Of a stretch of 13,258 nucleotides of DNA, positions 1 to 5,882 are shown piece after piece. The stretch lies in assembly GCA_900552705.1 (NCBI GenBank), contig USAX01000043.1, positions 1 to 13,258 on the forward strand, in the 5' to 3' direction. This DNA comes from an uncultured Collinsella sp. (lineage in GTDB: Bacteria; Actinomycetota; Coriobacteriia; Coriobacteriales; Coriobacteriaceae). Position 1 is the stretch's first letter. Each line of letters begins with the position of its first letter. The notes under the pieces are model-generated. The model ran no database searches, was not told the DNA's origin, and saw only the letters and a list, made by a program, of their open reading frames with translations. The translations under genes and the position numbers were made by a program.

Positions 1-986
1 TCGAGCGACTCGCCCACCATCTTGGTGGACAGGCGGACCTTCATGTCCTTAAGGCGCTCAATCTCTTCATCCTTATAGCGAATCAGCTCATCGCTCGCGC
101 GCTTGGCTTGCGCAAGCTCGAGCTCGTGTGCCGCCTTGGCCTGCTCCTCGCGCGAATCGCGCACCGCCAGCTCGCTCGTCAGTTTGGCACGCGCCTCGTC
201 GCGCTCTCGCTCCGCCGCGGCAACCGCCTCCGACAGATTCATTTTTGCCCTCAGTTCCTGCTCGCGCAGCTGGGCGCGCAGCCCCTCGGCCTCCTGCTCA
301 GACTGAGCCTTTGCGGCGGAAAACTTCTCCTGCACCTTAGCCTGATAGTCGGCAAGCGTGCGCTCGGCCTCGCTGCGAGCGGCATCGAGCTCGCGCTGTG
401 ACTCAGCCGCGGCAGCGGCAAGCGCCATCTCCTGGGCCTTGTCCGCTGCGGCAAGCTTGGCCTGCAGCTCGGCAATCTGGGCATCACGCACAGCCACATC
501 GTTTTGGGCAGCGTTGCGCGCCGCTGACTCGGCAAGCTTTGCTTCGTCATCCTTGCGCTCTAGCTGCGCACGCAAGTTATCGACTTCGCGTTGGAGCTCA
601 GCATTCTCCTTTTGAGCGTCGGCGCGGGCCTCGACCGCCGCGCGCTGGCTTGCGCTCTCGCGCTCCGCGGCAGCGCCCTCGAGCTTGGCGCGCAGCTCGG
701 CAAGCTCGGCATCGCGCTTGGCGACCTCTTGTGCCAACTGTTGAGCTGCAGCGTTCTTTTGCTCGACAAGCTGAGCGTTACGCTGAGACTCCGCCTTTTG
801 CAAAGCGGCCGTCGAGCGCGAGCGCTCAAGCTCCAGCGCCTGCTCGCCCTCGCGCTGGACTGCCTTCACACGCTCTGCCAGGTCGTGCGAGAACTCGGCA
901 TCGCGCACTTGCTTGACGATATCCGCATAGCCGGACGCATCGACCTTAAATACTTCGCCGCAATGCGGGCACTTAATCTCGTTCAT
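1..986 (-). CDS. DUF2130-family coiled-coil protein, N-terminal part (3' end outside window)
   Basis: An open frame of 328 codons runs from ATG at 986 off the left edge. The protein starts MNEIKCPHCGEVF, a small CxxC zinc-ribbon-like motif, then about 270 residues rich in Ala, Glu, Lys, Gln and Arg with heptad-like spacing, a long coiled coil. The last visible residues (IERLKDMKVRLSTKMVGESL) are typical of the junction into the DUF2130 domain, which would lie beyond the window. That arrangement (CPHCG start, coiled coil, C-terminal DUF2130) is what I know of this family; its biochemical role is not established. A GAGGAG ribosome site lies 7 nt before the ATG. It is probably a single transcription unit, since the terminator at 1045-1080 isolates it from the gene upstream. 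Other coiled-coil proteins are possible but the N- and C-terminal motifs favour DUF2130. Confidence 0.8.
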   Translation of the reverse strand, partial: MNEIKCPHCGEVFKVDASGYADIVKQVRDAEFSHDLAERVKAVQREGEQALELERSRSTAALQKAESQRNAQLVEQKNAAAQQLAQEVAKRDAELAELRAKLEGAAAERESASQRAAVEARADAQKENAELQREVDNLRAQLERKDDEAKLAESAARNAAQNDVAVRDAQIAELQAKLAAADKAQEMALAAAAAESQRELDAARSEAERTLADYQAKVQEKFSAAKAQSEQEAEGLRAQLREQELRAKMNLSEAVAAAERERDEARAKLTSELAVRDSREEQAKAAHELELAQAKRASDELIRYKDEEIERLKDMKVRLSTKMVGESL

Positions 987-1044
987 GGCAGCTCCTCGAT
1001 GGACGCAAACTTCAACCGCATACACTCTACCGCGCCGCACGGAC

Positions 1045-1080
1045 AAAAAAGGCGCCGCCGCCATAATGGCAACGGCGCCA
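1045..1080 (-). terminator. Intrinsic terminator of the sugar operon
   Basis: Read on the minus strand, a GC-rich stem (GGCGCCG 1051-1057 with CGGCGCC 1073-1079, plus an inner GCCAT/ATGGC pairing) is followed by six T residues (1050-1045). It lies 46 nt past the stop of the ChbG-like deacetylase gene and before the DUF2130 gene, so it should end the licT-PTS-deacetylase transcript. Confidence 0.8.
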
Positions 1081-1083
1081 GAA

Positions 1084-1116
1084 CCACCACAAAGGTGACT
1101 GTCCCCTTTGTGGTGG
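1084..1116. repeat. Perfect 12-bp inverted repeat, possible dispersed intergenic element
   Basis: CCACCACAAAGG (1084-1095) and CCTTTGTGGTGG (1105-1116) are perfect inverted copies around the 9-nt loop TGACTGTCC. It lies between the deacetylase stop codon (1126) and the T-tailed terminator, has no T-run of its own, and so is not needed as the terminator. From memory, AAGGTGACTGTCCCC-type sequences recur in intergenic regions of some bacteria, but that needs a genome search. It could also be an RNA-stabilising 3' hairpin. Confidence 0.6.
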
Positions 1117-1125
1117 CTTGGATCC

Positions 1126-1890
1126 TTACAGGTCGCGGTAGTCGATCAGGCGAAGATCAGGTTGAGACTCAAGCCAAGTGCGAAGCTCGGGGTCGATCAG
1201 CGCATCGACTTCCTTGGTGCGGTCGGTCGTAAGCGAGCTGCTCTCGAGGATAAAACGATCGAGATAGCCCGGATGGCACACAAAGACGACCGTCTCGCCG
1301 TCCTCCATCTCTCGAACCGCCTGCATAATCGAGTCCTTGGGTTCGTAGCCCGGCTCCATCGAGTGCATCACCATCCGCAGGTCGGTATCTCCGCAATGCA
1401 CCACCGCCGTGGGGTCGAAGCTCGCCTTTTGCTCCTTAAGGCCCAGCTCTTGGGCAACCGTCGAGATCGCGCGGTTAAGGTTTTTGCTCATGACGGCATG
1501 GGCCTCAAAATAATCGGGTTCGCGGCCCACGATCTCGACAAAGCGGTCATGCTGCGCGCGAATCTCGATGCAGGCCTCGTCGAAGTCTATCAACTCCTCG
1601 CCGCGCTTAAAGTGCTCGCGGAAGGTACGGCTGCTATGGAACTCACCGCTCTCGTTGAGCATGCTCGGAATGAGCGCCGGGTCGGCACACGGCTTGCCCA
1701 GGCATACGTTGGTATGCTGGCCCACCGCAATGCCGGCATCCGCCACGAGCGACCAGCCGCGCTCAGCTTCGGGCATATTGGGCATCAGGCCCGCCGAGCG
1801 CACCAGGCCCTCATTGATACTGCGGGCAATCCCCAAGTCAACGGCATACGAATAACCAATATCATCGGCACGAATGAGCAATTGCTTCAT
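1126..1890 (-). CDS. ChbG/YdjC-family carbohydrate deacetylase
   Basis: About 254 residues, the usual length for ChbG/HpnK/YdjC proteins, which in E. coli remove an acetyl group from chitooligosaccharides so that downstream enzymes and the regulator can use them. Visible motifs are LLIRADDIG at the N-terminus (metal-binding Asp9/Asp10), VGQHTN (His59), YFEAHAVM (His131) and FVCHPGYLD near residue 205. The family's DSHxHVH motif is reduced here to EAHAVMS, so the second histidine of that motif is missing; this looks like a divergent clade and the substrate may differ. An in-frame ATG at 1902 also exists, but the ATG at 1890 has a GGGGGT ribosome-site-like sequence just before it. It is the last gene of the PTS operon, 77 nt after the permease, which suggests it acts on the imported phosphosugar in the cytoplasm. 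Confidence 0.8.
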   Translation of the reverse strand: MKQLLIRADDIGYSYAVDLGIARSINEGLVRSAGLMPNMPEAERGWSLVADAGIAVGQHTNVCLGKPCADPALIPSMLNESGEFHSSRTFREHFKRGEELIDFDEACIEIRAQHDRFVEIVGREPDYFEAHAVMSKNLNRAISTVAQELGLKEQKASFDPTAVVHCGDTDLRMVMHSMEPGYEPKDSIMQAVREMEDGETVVFVCHPGYLDRFILESSSLTTDRTKEVDALIDPELRTWLESQPDLRLIDYRDL

Positions 1891-1908
1891 ATTGACCCCC
1901 ATCTATGG

Positions 1909-1940
1909 AAAGGGGCACTTGAAGTGCAACCAAGTGCCCC
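1909..1940 (-). terminator. Hairpin between permease and deacetylase genes, possible partial terminator
   Basis: GGGGCACTT (1912-1920) and AAGTGCCCC (1932-1940) form a perfect 9-bp stem with an 11-nt loop; on the minus strand it is followed by only three T residues. The T-tract is short, so I expect partial termination or mRNA protection, which would lower deacetylase output relative to the permease. Confidence 0.5.
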
Positions 1941-1967
1941 AGGCAATTATCTTACCGAACAGATGCT

Positions 1968-3416
1968 TTAAGCCTTAGCGGCAGCAGCGTCCTCATCGAG
2001 CTGCTCCTTGGTAAAGCCGAAGAAGTAGGCGATGGCGGCAGCGGCAACAAATGCAGCGCCCGATGCAACGCATCCCCAGACGAGATTGGCAGTTCCGCCG
2101 GCAACATATCCGGTGATGCCCAGAATATTCGTCGCGCCCAAAACATACGTCGTCACATTGGTAAGAGCCGCGATCAGGCCGCCGATAGCGCCGCCGGCAA
2201 CCATGGCACCCAGGCAGCGGGTGTACTTAAAGCCGCAGCCATACAGCGCGGGCTCCGTCACGCCGCCGACAATGCCAGAGAGCGAGAAACCAAGCATGGC
2301 GCCCTTTTCGTCAGTCTCCTTAAGGCGCAGGAAGGCGCCGAAGGCCATGCCCCACGTAGCGAACTGAGCGATAGCGCCCGCGACCATAACGCAGGAGTCA
2401 GAGCCCATGGTGAGCAGCTGCACAATGCCAAGGGTAAGCAGGACTTGGTGCATACCGGTCATAACCAGGAACTCCCAAAGCGCGGCAATGGCAACGAGGG
2501 AGATGACCGTGACGATACCGCCGGTGTTGCCGAGGCCGAACATAAAGTTACCAACCGCGTTGCCCAAGATAGAGCCAATCGGAGCCAGCGCGCACAGCGA
2601 AACGGGAATCATGACGGCCAGAGTACACACGGGCACAAACACCGTAGAGAGCATGTCGGGAATGATCTTCTTCATGAACTTCTCAACGACCATGAGTACC
2701 GGCATGGACAGAACCATGGGGAGAACGGTGCAGGAATAGTTGTTCAGCTGAGCCGGCAGCACACCATAAATCATCGTGGTCGTAGCACCCGAATCCGCCG
2801 CAGCGTTGACCAGCGTCATGAACTCGGGGGCAATGAGCACGCCGCCGAGCATCATGCCGAGCGGCTGGCTGCAGCCGAGCTGCTTTGCGGCAGCCCAACC
2901 CAGATAAACGGGAAGGAAATAATAGCCGGCGTTGTAAATCCAGTTGTAAAAGAAGTTATAGATGTCGGAATCGGCAGACCAGATACCGAGCATGCCGTCG
3001 CCGCAAAGCACGGCAATGGTACGGAACATGGCGGCGCCCATGATGATGGGGATCGTCATAACCATTGTCTTGGACAGGTAGTTGAGGGTCTTCTTGCCCG
3101 CAGTCTTGACCGTCAGCGGCTCCTTGGTGCCGCCATCGAGGTCCTCGTCAATGGAACCTTCACCCTTAACGCCCAGCGCAATGGCGGCTTCATAGACCTT
3201 CGGCACGTTCTGGCCAATGATGACCTGATACTGGCCGCCAGACCACTGTGCGCCCAGCACGCCCTTGATCTTCTTCACTTCATCGTCATTGGGAATGGAC
3301 TGATCCTTGAGGTTCAGACGCAGGCGGGTCATGCAGTGCGTCGCGTTCGTCACATTGGAGGCGCCGCCGACGGCAGCGAGCACGTCCTCGGCAATCTTCT
3401 TGTTATCGACAGCCAT
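1968..3416 (-). CDS. PTS EIIBC permease, beta-glucoside/glucose superfamily
   Basis: A 482-residue membrane transporter that imports and phosphorylates a sugar using the PEP phosphotransferase system. Residues 1-80 are an EIIB domain with the phosphocysteine motif NATHCMTRLRLNL (Cys about 28). After a linker (about 85-110) comes an EIIC domain with about ten hydrophobic segments and the family signature GGVTEPALYG near residue 383. It ends at FGFTKEQLDEDAAAAKA with no EIIA domain, unlike E. coli BglF, so EIIA must come from another protein. The frame is open to an upstream TTG (3437), but ATG at 3416 has an AGAAGG ribosome site at good spacing. It follows licT and the RAT/terminator leader, so antitermination probably controls it. 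The substrate cannot be read from sequence; the ChbG partner hints at an N-acetylated or chitobiose-like sugar. Confidence 0.9.
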   Translation of the reverse strand: MAVDNKKIAEDVLAAVGGASNVTNATHCMTRLRLNLKDQSIPNDDEVKKIKGVLGAQWSGGQYQVIIGQNVPKVYEAAIALGVKGEGSIDEDLDGGTKEPLTVKTAGKKTLNYLSKTMVMTIPIIMGAAMFRTIAVLCGDGMLGIWSADSDIYNFFYNWIYNAGYYFLPVYLGWAAAKQLGCSQPLGMMLGGVLIAPEFMTLVNAAADSGATTTMIYGVLPAQLNNYSCTVLPMVLSMPVLMVVEKFMKKIIPDMLSTVFVPVCTLAVMIPVSLCALAPIGSILGNAVGNFMFGLGNTGGIVTVISLVAIAALWEFLVMTGMHQVLLTLGIVQLLTMGSDSCVMVAGAIAQFATWGMAFGAFLRLKETDEKGAMLGFSLSGIVGGVTEPALYGCGFKYTRCLGAMVAGGAIGGLIAALTNVTTYVLGATNILGITGYVAGGTANLVWGCVASGAAFVAAAAIAYFFGFTKEQLDEDAAAAKA

Positions 3417-3555
3417 GTCGAATCCCTTCTCTTCCAACTAAAGGCTCGTGGGGCTTCATGGCACCAAGACACACGATTCCGCTCGCGCCTGCGCAGCGCG
3501 CGATGCCCGTTGGCAAGAGATTTCATTGCATGTGATTCCCGGGTGGATCGACATG

Positions 3556-3626
3556 AAAAAAGCCCCGCGCACAACCGACAGAGACCCAATAATGGTCTCG
3601 ACAGAATCGGTAGTGCCTCTCGGAGC
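3556..3626 (-). terminator. Conditional terminator in the PTS leader
   Basis: On the minus strand GCAC (3616-3613) pairs with GTGC (3572-3569), ACCGA (3611-3607) with TCGGT (3578-3574) and GAGACC (3599-3594) with GGTCTC (3586-3581). An outer GCTCC (3626-3622) can pair with GGGGC (3566-3562), which is followed directly by six T residues (3561-3556). The 5' arm lies inside the RAT, so the two folds exclude each other, the hallmark of BglG/LicT attenuation. Confidence 0.8.
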
Positions 3627-3645
3627 TGCGCCGTGAGTAACACCC
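3609..3645 (-). promoter_or_regulatory. RAT (ribonucleic antiterminator) bound by LicT
   Basis: The minus strand has 5' GGGTGTTACTC and 3' GAGGCACTACC halves. They fit the known RAT plan (GGATTGTTACTG ... CAGGCAAAACC): GG (3645-3644) with CC (3610-3609), GTG (3643-3641) with CAC (3615-3613), internal loop TTA opposite a single G, CTC (3637-3635) with GAG (3619-3617), then a top stem CGG/CCG. The internal loop residues TTA/G are those LicT-type CAT domains recognise. It overlaps the terminator 5' arm. Confidence 0.8.
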
Positions 3646-3656
3646 AACACACGGCG

Positions 3657-3685
3657 AGTATATGCGGCAGATGCGTTCGTTGCGG
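3657..3685 (-). promoter_or_regulatory. Candidate promoter just upstream of the RAT
   Basis: TATACT (minus strand, 3662-3657) is one base off the -10 consensus and would start RNA near 3650, only a few nt before the RAT. The hexamer 17 bp upstream (CCGCAA, 3685-3680) is a poor -35, so an activator or leftover readthrough from licT may be needed. Confidence 0.4.
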
Positions 3686-3692
3686 CTCAGAT

Positions 3693-3729
3693 TACCGACG
3701 AACGGTAGCAAACGACCCGCGAACGGTCG
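3693..3729. promoter_or_regulatory. Two similar palindromes, possible tandem operator
   Basis: CGACC/GGTCG (3713-3729) and TACCG/CGGTA (3693-3707) are short palindromes sharing the core ACCGTTCG on the minus strand. Their centres (about 3721 and 3700) are 21 bp apart, two helical turns, and they lie just upstream of the candidate PTS promoter and after the licT stop. They may be a protein-binding site; small 3' hairpins of licT mRNA are the alternative. Confidence 0.4.
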
Positions 3730-3757
3730 CCATGACGGAAAGGAAATACCAGAGAGC

Positions 3758-4594
3758 CTATTTATCCGAGTGGACAGAAGCCACGCGATTCACATGCATG
3801 ATCAGATAGACGAGCTCTTCTTGGGCCAATGGCTCGCCAAAGGTCTCTTGAATCAGATTGTTGACACGATGAGCGCAACGCGATGCCGCCGGATATTGCT
3901 CCACGAGCACGTCGTAGAGACCGGAGTTCTCAGTATCTATCGGTTCTTTCTTTGCCACGCGGTCGAGCAGATAGCGCACATGAGTGGCAAAGCGAGTAAA
4001 GGCAAACGACGAGCGATCGACCGTCACGCCCAACTCTTCTTGAATAATCGCGACCGTCATATCGAGCAGTCGCTCCTCGTGCTGCTCGGCAAGCACGCGT
4101 CGCCCGCTCGGCCTAACCGATGCATTAACAATCGACATGGCAATGCCCGCGGCCTCGCTTCGGGGCATACGCACCCGGAAGCTTTTCTGAATGCCCCGAA
4201 CAGCCAGCTCGCCCAAGCGGTATTCGATGGGATGCAGCTGCTCCAGGTCGCGCTCGAGCGGCAACGACACCACCATGTGTTCGCGGGCGCGCTTAATAGC
4301 AAACTGAATATGGTCTGCCAATGTAATGGGAAGGTTTGGGCTCAATTCATACGAAAGCTGCCCGGTTGCGATATCTGCCAGCTGGGCGGAAAACTCCAGC
4401 ACCTCGGGGTCGACCTCGTCGATAAACGCCAGGTACTTTGAATCGATGCCGTAAAAGGTGCGTGTAACAACGTCCAGATCGACCTCGTGCGGCATCTCGC
4501 CAAAACCGATGCCACGACCCAGCGCGATAAGCTGACGCCCCGCGCCGTCTTCGCAGATGGCAGCGTTGTGGTTAATGCGCTGGATAGCCTTCAT
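3758..4594 (-). CDS. licT: LicT/BglG-family transcription antiterminator
   Basis: A 278-residue RNA-binding antiterminator. Residues 1-55 form the CAT RNA-binding domain (MKAIQRINHNAAI, GRGIGF), followed by PRD1 (about 65-170) and PRD2 (about 175-278). PRDs are phosphorylated by PTS proteins: EII on PRD1 when sugar is absent, HPr on PRD2 when preferred sugars are low. PRD1 His95 (LADHIQFAIKR), PRD2 His205 (FATHVRYLL) and His267 (LIMHVNRV) align with LicT sites. The second PRD1 site, normally ALHIVNA, reads AMSIVNA, so Ser154 replaces the histidine. The start at 4594 gives the proper CAT N-terminus and has an AGGAG site 10 nt upstream; a longer in-frame start at 4633 would sit inside a terminator hairpin. 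It lies directly upstream of the RAT it should bind. Confidence 0.92.
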   Translation of the reverse strand: MKAIQRINHNAAICEDGAGRQLIALGRGIGFGEMPHEVDLDVVTRTFYGIDSKYLAFIDEVDPEVLEFSAQLADIATGQLSYELSPNLPITLADHIQFAIKRAREHMVVSLPLERDLEQLHPIEYRLGELAVRGIQKSFRVRMPRSEAAGIAMSIVNASVRPSGRRVLAEQHEERLLDMTVAIIQEELGVTVDRSSFAFTRFATHVRYLLDRVAKKEPIDTENSGLYDVLVEQYPAASRCAHRVNNLIQETFGEPLAQEELVYLIMHVNRVASVHSDK

Positions 4595-4611
4595 GGAATC
4601 ATCGCTCCTAC

Positions 4612-4647
4612 TAAAACGCGCCGCGCAGACCATCCGCGCGGCGCGTT
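4612..4647 (-). terminator. Terminator after the phosphoesterase, inside the licT upstream region
   Basis: AACGCGCCGCGC (4615-4626) and GCGCGGCGCGTT (4636-4647) form a perfect 12-bp stem with a 9-nt loop, continuing on the minus strand into TTTTAG. It lies 20 nt past the phosphoesterase stop and only 17 nt before the licT start codon. A licT promoter would therefore have to lie upstream and carry this hairpin in its leader. Confidence 0.7.
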
Positions 4648-4667
4648 CATTCTACCTGCACTTGCAG

Positions 4668-5213
4668 CTATAGTCCAAAGAAGCCAAGGATCTGGTCGCG
4701 GCTTACGGGCTTGTAATCGTTAGCGTCGAGACCAACGTCATAGCGCAGAATCGAGCGCTCGCGATCGCGATTGCGCGCGTTGGTGCGGTCTCCCCTGCTG
4801 TGGATATGCCCGTGCAGCATGATGGCGCCGCGCGCCTTGCCATTCCAGCTGAGCATGGGGTAATGGCTCAGTACCAGCCTGTGCCCGCGAGCATAGCCGG
4901 GCGCAATCTCAAGATAGTCGCGCACCTCATCCCAAATGTGCGGCGCGTCCGGATCTCCCCAATCGCCATCATGGTTACCACGGATGAGCGTCACGTTCTG
5001 GCATTCGATGCGCTCGCGCAGGCGCACTGCCTCCGCCATGGGCAAACGATACGTAAAGTCTCCCAGGATATAGAGGCGGTCGTCCACAGCCACGCACTCA
5101 TTGATGGCATCGATGACCTTGCGGTTCATCTCCTCGACCGAATCAAACGGTCGATCCATGTCGTGCAAGATATTCGTATCGCCCAGGTGCAGGTCGGCGG
5201 TAAACCACATCAT
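4668..5213 (-). CDS. Calcineurin-like metallophosphoesterase
   Basis: About 181 residues, a compact two-metal phosphoesterase. The full motif set is visible: FTADLHLG (Asp7, His9), LGDFTYR (Asp52), RGNHD (Asn80, His81), LSHYP (His117) and LHGHIHS (His136, His138). It resembles the small stand-alone phosphohydrolases of COG4186 type; the natural substrate is unknown. The frame could start at 5228, but ATG at 5213 has AGGA upstream while 5228 has nothing. A TATACT box on the minus strand (5259-5254) with a weak -35 may drive it. A strong terminator follows it, so linkage to the licT operon is doubtful. Confidence 0.82.
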   Translation of the reverse strand: MMWFTADLHLGDTNILHDMDRPFDSVEEMNRKVIDAINECVAVDDRLYILGDFTYRLPMAEAVRLRERIECQNVTLIRGNHDGDWGDPDAPHIWDEVRDYLEIAPGYARGHRLVLSHYPMLSWNGKARGAIMLHGHIHSRGDRTNARNRDRERSILRYDVGLDANDYKPVSRDQILGFFGL

Positions 5214-5279
5214 CGTCTCTGTCCTCATTTCGCAACGCGTATAAGACCTGTTTAGTATACAGACGCAGCGATACGACGG

Positions 5280-5459
5280 TTACCCAAAGAGCCCGCCGAA
5301 CAGACCTCGGCGGCGCTTGTCCTGCTTTTTCGAAGCGTCATCCTGAGCCTTCTTGCCCTGTCGCTTTTTACGATCTTGCTCCAGCTCATCGTCATCGAGC
5401 AGTAAATCCCACTCAAACGGATCATCCGTCAAATCGAACAGGTCATCGTCATCAAACAC
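5280..5459 (-). CDS. Small charged hypothetical protein
   Basis: A 59-residue protein if it starts at GTG 5459, 63 residues if at ATG 5471. The GTG has a strong GGAGG site 5 nt upstream, which is itself inside the longer frame; the ATG has no ribosome site, so GTG is preferred. The first half is very acidic (FDDDDLFDLTDDPFEWDLLL), the second is strongly basic (RKKRQGKKAQDD, KKQDKRRR) and it ends in a hydrophobic FGGLFG. There is no signal peptide or membrane segment and I do not recognise a domain. The charge split suggests self-association or binding to another protein or nucleic acid, which is speculation. It sits between the phosphoesterase and the 27-residue peptide gene. Confidence 0.6.
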   Translation of the reverse strand: MFDDDDLFDLTDDPFEWDLLLDDDELEQDRKKRQGKKAQDDASKKQDKRRRGLFGGLFG

Positions 5460-5693
5460 GTGCGCCTCCATTACCGATTAGAGAGCATCCACAACATAGT
5501 TGAGAAGTCTACGGGCCCGTGCGGACACAAATTCATCCTATCTGCGTCTTTCAATCGTTTGCCGCAACGCTTGCGCGACAAGGCGCTTGTGGATAAGATA
5601 GGAACACGGATGGCACCCGTTGCCGCGGGTCTTGCCAACTCCAGTACACGTTTACATCGTGAGAAGTGGCCGTCTTCGCTTATGCGGGGGCGG

Positions 5694-5777
5694 CTATTTC
5701 GTTCGGCCGATAAACAGGCCAAGCTCGATAGCCGCGATCAACAACGCCAATAACGAAATAACATCGCTTACGTTCAT
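5694..5777 (-). CDS. 27-residue hydrophobic peptide, type I toxin-like or small membrane protein
   Basis: ATG at 5777 opens a 27-codon frame ending TAG at 5694. The peptide begins MNVSDVISLLALLIAAI, a single membrane-spanning helix, and ends with a short basic tail (GRTK). A clean AAGGG ribosome site lies 7-8 nt upstream, which is rare for a chance frame of this size. An extended -10 (TGCTATGGA, minus strand, 5823-5815) could start RNA about 30 nt before the ATG. Length, one helix and basic C-terminus are the general properties of Fst/holin-like type I toxins and of other small membrane peptides. No antisense RNA promoter is clear, so the toxin idea is a hypothesis. From 5460 to 5693, downstream on this strand, I see no other gene. 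Confidence 0.5.
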   Translation of the reverse strand: MNVSDVISLLALLIAAIELGLFIGRTK

Positions 5778-5835
5778 ACCAAATCCCTTCTAAAGGGAGT
5801 TGGCCCATCCGTGCTCCATAGCAGTAGTCTAACGC

Positions 5836-5874
5836 AAAATGCGGGTAATAGGAACATCTGTTCGTATTACCCGC
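5836..5874 (-). terminator. Terminator of the alcohol/aldehyde dehydrogenase operon
   Basis: GCGGGTAATA (5841-5850) pairs with TATTACCCGC (5865-5874); after one G-G mismatch the inner GAAC/GTTC closes on a 4-nt loop. On the minus strand it is followed by ATTTTG and starts 9 nt past the aldehyde dehydrogenase stop. The plus-strand side also has CCCTTTTC, so it may work both ways. Confidence 0.75.
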
Positions 5875-5882
5875 ACCCTTTT

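Noticed and set aside
2445..3809. A 454-codon open frame on the plus strand across the permease gene and licT leader
   Set aside because: It is antisense to a clear PTS permease and runs through the RAT/terminator; its composition (His, Gly, Arg, Asn rich) is that of a mirror frame of GC-rich coding DNA.
5460..5753. Open frames of 97 (plus) and 83 (minus, 5471-5722) codons in the intergenic region
   Set aside because: Neither has a convincing ribosome site or recognisable features, and they overlap each other and the better-supported 27-residue peptide gene.
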